Positions 17,592 to 25,883 of a stretch of DNA of 64,000 nucleotides are shown here, piece after piece. Source of the DNA: Acidobacteriaceae bacterium (GTDB lineage: Bacteria; Acidobacteriota; Terriglobia; Terriglobales; Acidobacteriaceae); assembly GCA_025355505.1 (NCBI GenBank), contig JANXZM010000059.1:29404-93403 (forward strand), given 5' to 3'. The position numbers and the translations under genes were made by a program. The notes under the pieces were generated by a model. The model did not search any database and was not told the origin of the DNA. It was given only the letters and a program-made list of their open reading frames with translations. The first letter of the stretch is position 1. Each line of letters starts with the position of its first letter.

Positions 17592-17815
17592 TTTGAAAGG
17601 GCGTGCAGCGTGTTGCGATAACGGGCCATGATTTCTTCCGCCTTGGTCATTTTTTTCTCGAACCCGGGATCGTAGGGTGTGAGCCGGTAATCGCCGTCCG
17701 CAGCCTCGATCAGAAAAAGCCGCTCCCCGTCCCTCGTCTGCAGTCGGTTAATCACTTCCTTCGGTAGAACCACACCCAGCGAGTTGCCGAACTTGCGGAT
17801 CTTGAGTTCAACCAT
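17588..17815 (-). CDS. AbrB/MazE-type antitoxin paired with Doc
   Basis: 75 residues. The swapped-hairpin AbrB/MazE/SpoVT DNA-binding domain occupies the N-terminal 45 residues: LKIRKFGNSLGVVLPKEVIN with the typical 'GNSLGVVLPK' turn. The C-terminal part (PGFEKKMTKAEEIMARYRNT) would wrap the toxin. Doc is classically paired with Phd; an AbrB-type partner is a recognised variant. A perfect palindrome 13 bases upstream of the ATG is the likely operator for autoregulation by the antitoxin-toxin complex. Confidence 0.85.
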   Translation of the reverse strand: MVELKIRKFGNSLGVVLPKEVINRLQTRDGERLFLIEAADGDYRLTPYDPGFEKKMTKAEEIMARYRNTLHALSK

Positions 17816-17827
17816 GGCACCCCTCTT

Positions 17828-17851
17828 ATGTTATTACAATTGTAATAACAT
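17828..17851. promoter_or_regulatory. Perfect 24-bp palindrome, probable operator of the AbrB-like/doc pair
   Basis: Half-site ATGTTATTACAA followed by its exact reverse complement, with no spacer. It is AT-rich in a GC-rich neighbourhood and sits immediately upstream of the antitoxin start at 17815, where an autorepressor should bind. The sequence is seen; the operator role is inferred from AbrB/MazE antitoxin biology. Confidence 0.7.
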
Positions 17852-18214
17852 CCCGCAATCCGTGCAAGATCGCAATCTGACCCCGCCTTGTTTTTTCATC
17901 ACCAACCACCTGTGCCCCCATCACAGACTTCCAACCCGCCTTGCGCGAGAATGAATATCCGTCTCCAGAGACGGCACGAGAAACGGATAGTCCCAATCCG
18001 TCAGTGGCTCTTTGATAAAAACGCTTGTCGAGGAGAGACCGGCGTCCCCTCGCCTAATAACCGCCCCAAAACGGGGATTTTGCCCCAAAAAACGAGCTAA
18101 GTCATTATTTTTGAATACTTTGGAGCTAAGTCATTTAATTTGAATACTTTAGCGGGAATCGGGGGGGGGGTAGAAAACCCCAACCGCTAACGGAAGCCAC
18201 CCACCAACGACCGC
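17852..18214. other. Gene-free stretch with a composite intergenic module
   Basis: No gene seen. It holds CTGTGCCCCCATCACAG near 17910, a hairpin of GCCCC/GGGGAT type around 18063-18085, then a tandem pair of about 29-base units (18094-18121 and 18122-18150). Each unit is GAGCTAAGTCATT, a short AT tract and GAATACTTT. The same ingredients, CCCATCACAGAC then one GCTAAGTCATT unit, recur in order at 30542-30694. A run of ten G residues follows near 18162-18171. Confidence 0.5.
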
Positions 18215-18880
18215 CTACGCGTTGGCCGCGTCCTGCCCGCCCAGCGGCAGAAAATATTGCGTGCCCTTGATCGGGGCGGAGACTTTTTTCAGCAGTTCCT
18301 GCAGGTCTTCGTTGCGGTCCACGAAGTCGATCTCGGAAGTGTTCACGATCAGCAGGTCGGACTGCGTGTAGTGAAAGAAAAAATGTTCATAGGCCTTCAC
18401 CACTTCCATCAGATAATCCTCGCTGATGGCCTTCTCGCCCGCCGCGTTCTTTTTCTTCAGCCGCTTCTTCAGCACTTCCGGAGTGGCCTGTAGATAAATC
18501 ACCAGGTCAGGAGTGGGTAGCTGGTCGCGAAAATAATTGAAGTAGCGATTGTAGGTATCGAGTTCCTGATCGTTGAGGTTAAGGCAGGCGAAGAGCTTGT
18601 CTTTTTCAAAAATGTAATCGGAGACGACGGTCTTATTCGAGTGCGGGCCTAAATCGAGGGCGCGCAGTTGCTCGAAGCGGCGGATCAGAAATGCGAACTG
18701 TGCCTGGAAAGCCGCGCCGGGCTCGCCTTCGTAGAACGCCTTCAGAAATGGATTGTCTTCCGGCTCGATGACGCGCTGGGCGGCCAGGCGCTCTCCAAGA
18801 ACCCGCGCCAGCGTGCTTTTCCCAACGCGTATGGGACCTTCGACTGCGATGTAACGGGGAAGCTCGAAAAGCTTGGCCAT
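18215..18880 (-). CDS. Deoxynucleoside kinase (dNK/dGK-dAK family)
   Basis: 221 residues from the ATG at 18880, which begins MAKLFELPRYIAVEGPIRVG directly before the P-loop GPIRVGKST; longer upstream frames run into a dispersed repeat. Phosphorylates deoxynucleosides for nucleotide salvage. 'VSDYIFEKDKLFA' and the 'RYFNYFRDQLPTPDLVIYLQ' region with the catalytic/substrate residues are typical, as is the lid with KKRLKKK. Purine versus pyrimidine preference cannot be told. It stands alone, divergent from the deacetylase gene. Confidence 0.9.
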   Translation of the reverse strand: MAKLFELPRYIAVEGPIRVGKSTLARVLGERLAAQRVIEPEDNPFLKAFYEGEPGAAFQAQFAFLIRRFEQLRALDLGPHSNKTVVSDYIFEKDKLFACLNLNDQELDTYNRYFNYFRDQLPTPDLVIYLQATPEVLKKRLKKKNAAGEKAISEDYLMEVVKAYEHFFFHYTQSDLLIVNTSEIDFVDRNEDLQELLKKVSAPIKGTQYFLPLGGQDAANA

Positions 18881-18960
18881 GGATTGTCGTGGAGAACTGG
18901 AAAGCAGAATATATGGCTTCGCGTCCGGACGCAATTGCATATCTTTGTCGTGTCTTTGTC

Positions 18961-19029
18961 GGTGGAGCGCCGGGCGTCCCCGCCCGGCCACCACAATGCC
19001 GGACGGGCGAGGACGCCCGTCGCTCCACC
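18961..19029. repeat. Dispersed repeat family D, compact copy with inverted ends
   Basis: A 69-bp unit bounded by GGTGGAGCG and its exact inverse CGCTCCACC, enclosing GGGCGTCCCCGCCCG and GGGCGAGGACGCCCG. It can fold on itself completely. It fills the space between the divergent kinase and deacetylase genes. Related centres occur at 2420, 38984, 41181 and 45505. Confidence 0.75.
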
Positions 19030-19044
19030 AGATAGAATCTCTCT

Positions 19045-19767
19045 ATGCTCCCCGCTCTGATTGGACTGACGGCCGCTGCGGCTGCTTCGGCAGCGGGCTA
19101 TCAGTCCATGGCGCCGACGGGGCAGTGGTACGGGCGGACGATTGCCAGCGGCGCGCGGGGAAGCAAGCAGATCGCCCTGACCTACGATGATGGGCCGAAC
19201 GACCCGCACACGCTGAATTTGCTCGACGTGCTGGCCAAACACGATGTGCGTGCGACGTTCTTCATGATCGGCCGCTACGTGCAGCAGCGTCCCGACATTG
19301 CGCGCGCCGTGGCGCAGGCAGGACACGTAATCGGTAATCACACGTTCACGCATCCGCTGCTCATCTTCCAGTCTGGAGCGGAGACCCGCGCGCAGTTGTC
19401 CGACTGCCATCAGGCGTTAGGAGATGCCATCGGCGAGCATTCGAATTTGTTTCGTCCACCGTTTGGGGGAAGGCGCCCGGCGACGCTCAGGATCGCACGC
19501 GAACTCGGACTGCAGACCGTGATGTGGAGCGTGACCGGCTACGACTGGAACGCCCCGCCCGCCGCGGTGATTGAAAAGAAAATCGTGCGGCAGATGCGCG
19601 GCGGCGACGTGATCTTGCTGCACGATGGCGGAGATCGCGCCATGGGTGCAGACCGAGCGCAGACGGTGATTGCGACGGAAAATCTGATCCGCCGGTATCG
19701 CGATCAAGGATACGAATTTGTGACCGTGGATGCAGCCGTCAGATCTCCGCGATCAGCGATCAGTTAG
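19045..19767 (+). CDS. Polysaccharide deacetylase (NodB domain)
   Basis: 240 residues, short hydrophobic N-terminus (LIGLTAAAAASAAGY) that may be a signal. The CE4 NodB motifs are complete: TYDDGPNDPHT (catalytic and metal Asp), GNHTFTHPLL (metal His pair), LFRPPFGGRRP, and VILLHDGGDR (catalytic His). It removes N- or O-acetyl groups from peptidoglycan or exopolysaccharide; the substrate is not predictable. It starts just after a self-complementary repeat. Confidence 0.9.
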   Translation: MLPALIGLTAAAAASAAGYQSMAPTGQWYGRTIASGARGSKQIALTYDDGPNDPHTLNLLDVLAKHDVRATFFMIGRYVQQRPDIARAVAQAGHVIGNHTFTHPLLIFQSGAETRAQLSDCHQALGDAIGEHSNLFRPPFGGRRPATLRIARELGLQTVMWSVTGYDWNAPPAAVIEKKIVRQMRGGDVILLHDGGDRAMGADRAQTVIATENLIRRYRDQGYEFVTVDAAVRSPRSAIS

Positions 19768-19881
19768 GGCGATCCGTCTCCAAGTTTTGGACTCTGCCGG
19801 CGAGAACCCAGCGAAGCTTCGCTCCGCTGGGCGGACGAGGGCGTTCGCCCCTACGTGGGTTTTACTGAAAGCCGACAGCTC

Positions 19882-21180
19882 TTACGCGTGCACCGCTGCG
19901 AACGCTTGCTTGGCCGCCGCGATAGTTTGCTGCACGTCTTGTTTGGTGTGCGCCGCACCCATGAATGCGGCTTCGTACTGCGAAGGAGGCAGGTAGATTC
20001 CGTTTTCCAGCATCGCCCGGAAAAAGCGTCCGAAGGCTTCGGTGTCGGATTTCTCGGCCGAAGTCCAATCGGTAACCGGTCCCGCCGCAAAGAACCAGGT
20101 AAACATCGAGCCGACCCGGTTGTGGCACATGATCACGCCGGCATCTTTGGCTGCGGCCGCTACTCCGGCGACGACTTCGCCGGCAAGCTTGTCGAGCTTC
20201 GAGTAAACATCTTTGTGCTCGCGCAAGTAGCTTAACGTGGCATAACCAGCGGCCATCGCCAGAGGATTGCCGGAGAGCGTTCCGGCCTGGTACACCGGGC
20301 CTAACGGAGCAACCAGATCCATAATTTCGCTCGATGCGCCGTAAGCGCCCACCGGCAAGCCTCCGCCGATAATTTTGCCCATGGTCGTAATATCGGGCTT
20401 GATCGCATAGATCTCCTGCGCTCCGCCATAGGCCAGGCGAAATCCGGTCATGACCTCGTCAAAAATCAGCAGCGTCTTGTCGTGCGCGGTTATGGCGCGC
20501 AAAGCTTCGAGGTATCCGCGGGCCGGAGGCACGCATCCCATGTTGCCGACGACCGGCTCCACGATTACGCAGGCAATCTGGTGCTTGAATTTTTCAAAAG
20601 TTTGATCGAGCGCGCAGATGTCGTTGTAGGGGAGCGCGAGCGTGAACTGGGTGAATTCCTCCGGAACGCCCGCCGAGCCCGGAATGCCCAGCGTGGCAAC
20701 GCCCGATCCCGCTTTCACCAGCAGCGCGTCGGAGTGCCCGTGATAGCAGCCCTCAAACTTCACAATATATTTGCGCTTCGTATAGCCGCGCGCCAGGCGG
20801 ATGGCCGACATGGTCGCCTCCGTGCCCGAACTTACGAAGCGAACCTTTTGCATGTGCGGAAAAGCGGAAATCACGAGCTCGGCGAGATCGGCTTCGGCGG
20901 GAGTGGACGCTCCGAAGCTGGTGCCATTGCGCGCCGCCTCGATCACGGCCTCGATGACTGTGGGTGCTGCGTGCCCCAGGATGAGCGGACCCCAGGAGCC
21001 GATGTAGTCCACATACTCATTGCCGTCCGCATCCCAAATGTGCGAACCCTGGCCGCGTACGATGAAGAGGGGATCGCATCCCACGCTGCCGAAAGCGCGC
21101 ACCGGCGAGTTCACGCCTCCGGGAATCAACTGTTCGGCGCGTTTCTGCAGCTTGCGGGATTGTTCTGTCTTGCGGGCCAT
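19882..21180 (-). CDS. hemL: Glutamate-1-semialdehyde 2,1-aminomutase
   Basis: 432 residues from the ATG at 21180, the second of two adjacent ATGs, placed 5 bases after GGAGG. PLP enzyme making 5-aminolevulinate from glutamate semialdehyde for haem (C5 pathway). Family landmarks: [48 protein letters not shown] and [17 protein letters not shown], where the Lys forms the Schiff base. No other hem gene lies in the window. Confidence 0.97.
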   Translation of the reverse strand: MARKTEQSRKLQKRAEQLIPGGVNSPVRAFGSVGCDPLFIVRGQGSHIWDADGNEYVDYIGSWGPLILGHAAPTVIEAVIEAARNGTSFGASTPAEADLAELVISAFPHMQKVRFVSSGTEATMSAIRLARGYTKRKYIVKFEGCYHGHSDALLVKAGSGVATLGIPGSAGVPEEFTQFTLALPYNDICALDQTFEKFKHQIACVIVEPVVGNMGCVPPARGYLEALRAITAHDKTLLIFDEVMTGFRLAYGGAQEIYAIKPDITTMGKIIGGGLPVGAYGASSEIMDLVAPLGPVYQAGTLSGNPLAMAAGYATLSYLREHKDVYSKLDKLAGEVVAGVAAAAKDAGVIMCHNRVGSMFTWFFAAGPVTDWTSAEKSDTEAFGRFFRAMLENGIYLPPSQYEAAFMGAAHTKQDVQQTIAAAKQAFAAVHA

Positions 21181-21192
21181 CATTACCTCCAC

Positions 21193-21573
21193 AGCAGCGG
21201 TAGCTATAGCGAAGACCGGGAGCCTCAGATACTCAGATCAATATAGCAGCGGCGGGCGGACGGCTCGCAGCGCGGCAGGTCACACCAACCTGTGATCGCG
21301 GGCCTTGCCAAGGCGCCCGGCAAAACGAATCGAATTCATCGGAGTTTCACAAAATTGCAATAATCCCGCAATCTCTCGCGGCTATCGTAACCACAGTTGC
21401 CCTTCTAACCGGGAGGGTTTATCAGGACGGCCTTGGGGGGCTCCGGGCTGTCCTTTTTTATTTCTGGAAGGTTCTTCGGCACTACTCCCAATATGTACAG
21501 CCTCTCGCTCCCAGCGCGCGGCGAATCAACGATCATTTCAGGTATAACTTTCAATCAAGGACAAATGTGATTC
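21193..21573 (+). other. Long leader region upstream of the porin gene
   Basis: 381 bases without a gene between hemL and the porin. Between 21340 and 21420 there are short complementary segments (CCCGCAATCTCTCGCGG), and the region ends in an intrinsic terminator at 21425-21459. The arrangement fits an untranslated leader with premature termination, or a short independent RNA. I could not match it to a riboswitch class I know. Confidence 0.4.
21425..21459 (+). terminator. Intrinsic terminator about 115 bases upstream of the porin gene
   Basis: Stem GGACGGCC (21425-21432) pairs with GGCTGTCC (21446-21453, one G-U), loop of 13, followed by TTTTTTA. It points along the plus strand but no gene precedes it on that strand, so it would end a leader transcript or small RNA rather than an upstream operon. 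Confidence 0.7.
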
Positions 21574-23019
21574 GTGCGAATAATCCGCCAGCCCATTACC
21601 AACATTTCAGATGCCGGGAGAGCGGCGAAAAGGCCAGTTATTTTCTTCGGCCTGGCCTTGCTGCTTGCGGTTTCAACCGGCAGTTGGGCGCAGGCGGCAG
21701 GCGACAGGGCATCCGCAACATCGGAATCCAACCTGGACGATCCGGTTGTCACCATGTTCCCGCACTCGCAGACCGCGCGCTGGTGGGTCTCCGGACAAGA
21801 CAACATCATCATGCAGTGGCACCCGTCGTTTGACGCGAAGTACAGCGGCCCAAACAGTTTCAAGGCCCATCCCGAACATGCGACTTCGAATATCGGCACG
21901 CTCTTTACAGGAGTGCAGCTCACCGGCACCACCGAGATTTTCATGCACTTCGAGATGGCGGATGGCGGCGGCATCAGCGACGCATTGGGAATGGCCGGCT
22001 TTACCGATCTCGACGTGGTACGCAATCCCACGCTCGGGCCCGTGCCCTATATTGCCCGCGGAATGATTCGTCAGATTATTCCTTTGAGCGATGAGACGGT
22101 TGAGGCGGAGCGCGGTCCCTGGTATCTGGCGACGAAGGTCCCAGTGCGGCGGATCGAACTGCGCTTCGGCAAAATGGGGATGAACGACTTCTTCGACACC
22201 AACGACGCCGGCACCGACAGCCACCTGCAGTTCATGAACTGGACGGTGGACGACAATGGAGCCTACGACTATGCCGCGGACACTCGTGGATACACGATGG
22301 CGATGCTCGCCGAGTACCACGATCGCAACTGGGCCTTGCGTTTCGCCGAGGGCCTGATGCCGAAGATCGCCAACGGCATTGACCTGCAGTGGAACCTGCG
22401 CAAAGCGCGGGAAGAAAACTTTGAACTGGAACTGCATCCCAGCATCGCCGGGAAACGGAATACCACACTCCGCCTGCTGACTTTCGTTAACCACGCCAAC
22501 ATGGGCGTGTACCGGGACGCCGTCGCCAATTACCTGGCGGGTAAGACAACGCGTCCCGTCATTACCGATCACCCCGAGCGCACCACGATCAAGTATGGAT
22601 TCGACGTGAATGCGATGCAGCAGGTCGGTAGGAATGCCCGCATCTTCTCTCGCTTTGGATGGAACGAAGGCCAGCACGAATCGTTTGCTTACACGGAAGT
22701 GGACCAGACCCTGCAAGTGGGAGGCGATCTTGCTGGGGAGCGCTGGAAGCGCAGGCTCGACAAAATCGGCGTGGCGGTGGTGACCAACGCTATCAAGAAA
22801 GATCACCAGAATTATCTGCGGCTGGGCGGGCTGGGCTTTCTGCTGGGCGATGGCGGACTTGATTACGGGCGCGAAAATATCTTCGAGACTTACTACAACA
22901 TGCATGTCTGGCGGGGCATCTACACCGCTTTCGACTTGCAGCACGTAAACAATCCTGGCTACAACCGCGACCGGGGGCCGGTGCTGGTGCCGAGCCTGCG
23001 CTTACACTTGGATTTTTGA
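21574..23019 (+). CDS. Outer-membrane carbohydrate porin, OprB-like
   Basis: 481 residues, GTG start. A signal peptide (hydrophobic FFGLALLLAVSTGSWAQA) precedes a long beta-rich sequence ending YNRDRGPVLVPSLRLHLDF with the terminal Phe expected for an outer-membrane barrel. Alternating strands such as 'IELRFGKMGMNDFFDTNDAG' and 'YTMAMLAEYHDRNWALRFAE' match the OprB/carbohydrate-porin pattern. Probably allows sugar uptake across the outer membrane. No transporter genes adjoin it. The upstream leader has a terminator, suggesting attenuation. Confidence 0.8.
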   Translation: MRIIRQPITNISDAGRAAKRPVIFFGLALLLAVSTGSWAQAAGDRASATSESNLDDPVVTMFPHSQTARWWVSGQDNIIMQWHPSFDAKYSGPNSFKAHPEHATSNIGTLFTGVQLTGTTEIFMHFEMADGGGISDALGMAGFTDLDVVRNPTLGPVPYIARGMIRQIIPLSDETVEAERGPWYLATKVPVRRIELRFGKMGMNDFFDTNDAGTDSHLQFMNWTVDDNGAYDYAADTRGYTMAMLAEYHDRNWALRFAEGLMPKIANGIDLQWNLRKAREENFELELHPSIAGKRNTTLRLLTFVNHANMGVYRDAVANYLAGKTTRPVITDHPERTTIKYGFDVNAMQQVGRNARIFSRFGWNEGQHESFAYTEVDQTLQVGGDLAGERWKRRLDKIGVAVVTNAIKKDHQNYLRLGGLGFLLGDGGLDYGRENIFETYYNMHVWRGIYTAFDLQHVNNPGYNRDRGPVLVPSLRLHLDF

Positions 23020-23073
23020 AGACAGTTGTGAGCGAAATGCAAAAGCCTCCCCCCGGAAACGCCTGAAAGTCAG

Positions 23074-23151
23074 TTAGAACGCCCACTTGAGCGAGAACTG
23101 CATCACACGCGGCCCGTTTAGGGCGTTGATGGTCTGAAGTGTCCAAAAACC
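23074..23151 (-). pseudogene. C-terminal scrap of a TonB-dependent-receptor-like protein
   Basis: On the minus strand, 25 codons after an in-frame TAA read GFWTLQTINALNGPRVMQFS then LKWAF and stop. 'GPRVMQFSLKWAF' is the usual last beta-strand of the large carboxypeptidase-regulatory/TonB-type receptors of Acidobacteriota. Only this piece remains, directly after the isoaspartyl peptidase stop, so the body of the receptor gene was probably lost by deletion. Confidence 0.6.
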
Positions 23152-23164
23152 TGGGAGTTACACT

Positions 23165-24082
23165 TCAACCGTTTCGCGTAATTCCAGCTTCTTGTTTTTG
23201 TACAGTGTGGAGCGCCCACGCCATGCGCGGGGTGTTGTGGGCAATTCCAAAGCGGCCCTGAGCATCCAGCAGAATGATTCCACCGTGGCCGTTGAGGCGT
23301 TGCTTCAGATAGTTCATCGCTTCCTGCGCGACCCACTCGGGCCGGCTGCCGGATTCGACGCGATCCGCCGCCCACTTCGCCAGCACCAATTTCATAATGG
23401 GCTCTCCCCATCCGGTAGTGGACGAGGCCGCGCTGAGATTGTCGGCGTAGCAGCCGCAGCCGATGAGCGAGGAGTCGCCGAGTCGGCCGGGCGCTTTGTT
23501 GAGCGTGCCGCCGGTTGAGGTCGAGGCGGCGATATTGCCATCGCGATCAAGCGCGACAGCGCCGACGGTGTCGTGCGAAATGGTGGGCGCGAACAGATCA
23601 TTGCCGTGGGATGAGTCCTGCGCCTGGTATTCGCGCAAGCGCTCGACCTCTCTGGGAATGACAAGGTCTTCGTTGCGGCATAGAGTGATGCCGTGCTCGG
23701 CGGCAAAGCGCTCGGCGCCTTCCGCCACAAAATAGACGTGCGGACTGCCGCTAAGAATTTTTCGGGCGGCGCGAACCGGGTTGCGCAGACGCTCCACGCA
23801 ACCGACGCCGCCGCCGCGCAGGGTTGCGCCGTCCATGATGAAAGCGTCGAGCTGCACCTTGCCATCGCGATTCAGAAAACTGCCGCGGCCGGCATCGAAA
23901 GTTTCGTCGTCTTCGAGAACGACCACCGCTTCTTCGACCGCGTCCAGTGCAGAGCCACCGCGCTCCAGCGCGCGCCACCCAGCGGCGGCGGCATTGCGCA
24001 CACCGTTCAGATGCGCCTCCACCATCTCGTCGGGAATGGCCCAGGCGCCGCCGTGAACGACCAGAACAGGATTTGTTGGCAC
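23165..24082 (-). CDS. Isoaspartyl peptidase / L-asparaginase (Ntn hydrolase)
   Basis: 305 residues. Made as a precursor that cleaves itself before Thr in SHDTVGAVALD; that Thr is the nucleophile of the beta subunit. VVHGGAWAIPDE at the N-terminus, DETFDAGRGSFLNRDG and 'NIAASTSTGGTLNKAPGRLG' are diagnostic. Hydrolyses beta-aspartyl dipeptides from damaged proteins and asparagine. No signal peptide, so cytosolic. The next DNA on its 3' side is the receptor scrap. Confidence 0.93.
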   Translation of the reverse strand: MPTNPVLVVHGGAWAIPDEMVEAHLNGVRNAAAAGWRALERGGSALDAVEEAVVVLEDDETFDAGRGSFLNRDGKVQLDAFIMDGATLRGGGVGCVERLRNPVRAARKILSGSPHVYFVAEGAERFAAEHGITLCRNEDLVIPREVERLREYQAQDSSHGNDLFAPTISHDTVGAVALDRDGNIAASTSTGGTLNKAPGRLGDSSLIGCGCYADNLSAASSTTGWGEPIMKLVLAKWAADRVESGSRPEWVAQEAMNYLKQRLNGHGGIILLDAQGRFGIAHNTPRMAWALHTVQKQEAGITRNG

Positions 24083-24208
24083 TTTCAGTCCTTACGGGAA
24101 GTTGCGGGGGATAGTTTAGCAGGCGGCGCGGAAAGCTGACTTCCTGATGTGAGGTTCGTAGAAGTGAGGGGTCGTATCAGGGCATGGCTTTAGCTGTTCA
24201 GTCTCATG

Positions 24209-24314
24209 ACATCCTTTACACAACGTTATCAGGACATCCTTTACACTCGGCCCGAGCGAAGCAAGGGCAAGAAGGTAAAGGCAGCCCCAGCTTGGCAGAG
24301 GGCAGATGCCGTGG
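24209..24314 (+). mobile_element. IS481-type left-end remnant
   Basis: 106 bases nearly identical to 62795-62900, which lead directly into the IS481-family transposase at the right of this window. The copy here keeps the upstream DNA and the first three codons (ATGCCGTGG) and then stops at the RAYT fragment. ACATCCTTTACAC occurs twice within it, 24 bases apart. Either an insertion that later lost its body, or a scar of recombination. Confidence 0.75.
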
Positions 24315-24508
24315 AAGTGGTCTGGCATAACGACAAATTCGTGGAGCAGGTACTTGCCCTGCTCCCGATAGTGATAAAACACTTCAATCAACAGCCCCGC
24401 CGCTCGATCGGATGGCGGAAGGCTGCGCTTTCCCCAAATCGAAGAAGTTATGAAGAAGGTATGCTCACTGGCGAGGACCTGCGAGCGATCAGCATTGCGG
24501 ATAGGTAT
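24311..24508 (-). pseudogene. RAYT (REP-associated tyrosine transposase) N-terminal fragment
   Basis: Read on the minus strand from about 24508, the frame gives IPIRNADRSQVLASEHTFFI, then TSSIWGKRSLPPSDRAAGLL and YLLHEFVVMPDHFH. That is the start of an IS200-like Y1 transposase of the RAYT group, with the HxH metal motif in 'PDHFH'. The initiator is ATA instead of ATG and the frame is cut just after HFH by the IS481 remnant, so the catalytic Tyr part is missing. Confidence 0.75.
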
Positions 24509-24558
24509 CGAGATCCAGTCCCAGCGCCTAAAGGAGCGCCCGCTTTGTGTACGTTTAC

Positions 24559-24578
24559 AGCATCGCTAAAGCGATGCT
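24559..24578. repeat. REP-like hairpin
   Basis: AGCATCGCT, two bases, then AGCGATGCT: a perfect 9-bp stem followed by CCGATACGAATC. A shorter relative, GCATGCTCTGATACGAA, lies near 30828. Placed about 50 bases beyond the RAYT fragment, as expected for a REP element that RAYTs act on. The rest of 24579-24679 shows nothing recognisable. Confidence 0.5.
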
Positions 24579-24679
24579 CCGATACGAATCTCACACTGTT
24601 TTGCCTGAGGCAGCGATGTTTGAACATATCGGATGTGAGGATTGCTTAGCAGGCCGGAATTTCCTGTCTGTCCAGGTTT

Positions 24680-25321
24680 TTAGGCGGGCCTGGCGGGAGC
24701 GTCCATTTCCGTCGTCCGCTGCCAGGTGTAGATGACGCGGTGGATTACCGTGATGGTGGAAAGCACGGCGATCACCCAGAGCGCCGGGGCCATGACGTTG
24801 AACAGCGCGCCGATAATGAGCAGCACCAGACGCTCGGGACGTTCCATGAAGCCGACGCGGCAGGTGCCGATGAGCGACTCGGCGCGGGCGCGGGCGTAAC
24901 TCACCATGATCGCGCTGATCATGGCCAGCGCGGCCAGCACTACGTAGAAGAATCGGTTGCCACGACCGTAAAAAACCAGCAATCCCAAGAACAGCGACGC
25001 ATCGCTGTAGCGGTCAACGATGGAATCAAAAAACCCTCCAAAGCGGGTGACTTGGTTCGAGGCGCGGGCAACGCGGCCATCGACCAAGTCGAAGAATCCC
25101 GATCCGATGATGACGAGGCCGGCGTAAAAAAACATGCGGCGTTGGTTGTCACCGTTGGCGTATCCAAACAAAAACGCGGCGTAAGTGTTAACCACCAGCC
25201 CCATCAGGGTCAGCACGTTCGGATTGATGCGAGAGAGAGCGAGCAGGCCGACGATGGCGTCGAGCAGAACGCCGCAGGCCCGTCCGAATCCGCTGGTCCA
25301 ACTCAGGTAACGCCCCTTCAT
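24680..25321 (-). CDS. CDP-alcohol phosphatidyltransferase
   Basis: 213 residues, several hydrophobic helices. The family's catalytic motif is complete: DLVDGRVARASNQVTRFGGF then FDSIVDRYSD, that is D-x2-DG-x2-AR-x8-G-x3-D-x3-D. It transfers a phosphatidyl group from CDP-diacylglycerol to a polyol alcohol (glycerol-phosphate, inositol-phosphate or similar). The acceptor is not readable from the sequence. It follows greA after 40 bases on the same strand. Confidence 0.92.
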   Translation of the reverse strand: MKGRYLSWTSGFGRACGVLLDAIVGLLALSRINPNVLTLMGLVVNTYAAFLFGYANGDNQRRMFFYAGLVIIGSGFFDLVDGRVARASNQVTRFGGFFDSIVDRYSDASLFLGLLVFYGRGNRFFYVVLAALAMISAIMVSYARARAESLIGTCRVGFMERPERLVLLIIGALFNVMAPALWVIAVLSTITVIHRVIYTWQRTTEMDAPARPA

Positions 25322-25361
25322 GCAATACCCCTCGCAATCGTGCCGCTGACAACGTTGCGGC

Positions 25362-25883
25362 TCATTCCGATTTCCGTTCCGGTTCCGTTCCCAGCTTGGC
25401 TTCAGCGAGATCGTGCATGGTGGAGAGCTTCAGCACTTCCATTTCGCGGCTTCCGCCGGGGGTGACGACCGTGGCGGTGTCGCCAACTTTTTTGTTCAGC
25501 AGGGCGCGCCCGATCGGCGAGGTGGTTGAGATTTTGCCGGCGGCCACGTCGGACTCTTCGCTGGCCACCAAGTGGTATTCCATTTCTTCATTCTTGGTAC
25601 CGTCGAAAATCGTTACGGTCGAGCCGAGACCAACTTTATCCTTGGGGATATTGTTCATGTTGACCAGGGACAGGTCGGCAAGACGCTGACCGAGTTGACG
25701 CACGCGCGCCTTCAAATACTCCTGGCGCTGCTTGGCCGTATGATACTCGGCGTTCTCGCTGAGGTCGCCCAAGGCAGCGGCCTTCTTGAGCTCTCTGGGA
25801 ATATCGAACGCCAGCTCGTGCTCGAGCGTGTTGAGTTCATCCCGAAGCTTCTTCTTAATCTGTTCCGTCATCGCTTTGGGCAT
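25362..25883 (-). CDS. greA: Transcription elongation factor GreA
   Basis: 173 residues. The N-terminal coiled coil has AALGDLSENAEYHTAKQRQE, whose acidic tip residues reach the RNA-polymerase active site and trigger cleavage of backtracked RNA. The C-terminal FKBP-like domain has TTSPIGRALLNKKVGDTATV. A short extra tail (AKLGTEPERKSE) extends past the usual end. Upstream to 26098 no gene is seen. Possibly co-transcribed with the phosphatidyltransferase gene downstream. Confidence 0.97.
   Translation of the reverse strand: MPKAMTEQIKKKLRDELNTLEHELAFDIPRELKKAAALGDLSENAEYHTAKQRQEYLKARVRQLGQRLADLSLVNMNNIPKDKVGLGSTVTIFDGTKNEEMEYHLVASEESDVAAGKISTTSPIGRALLNKKVGDTATVVTPGGSREMEVLKLSTMHDLAEAKLGTEPERKSE

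Noticed and set aside
18094..18150. Two 29-base tandem units as a possible CRISPR
   Set aside because: Only two units, directly adjacent with no spacer, imperfect, and no cas genes; a related single unit occurs at 30666.
21673..22944. 423-codon minus-strand open frame opposite the porin gene
   Set aside because: Antisense shadow in a GC-rich gene, no start signal or domain.
24206..24649. 147-codon plus-strand frame through the RAYT region
   Set aside because: It runs across the IS481 remnant and antisense to the RAYT fragment; not a gene.
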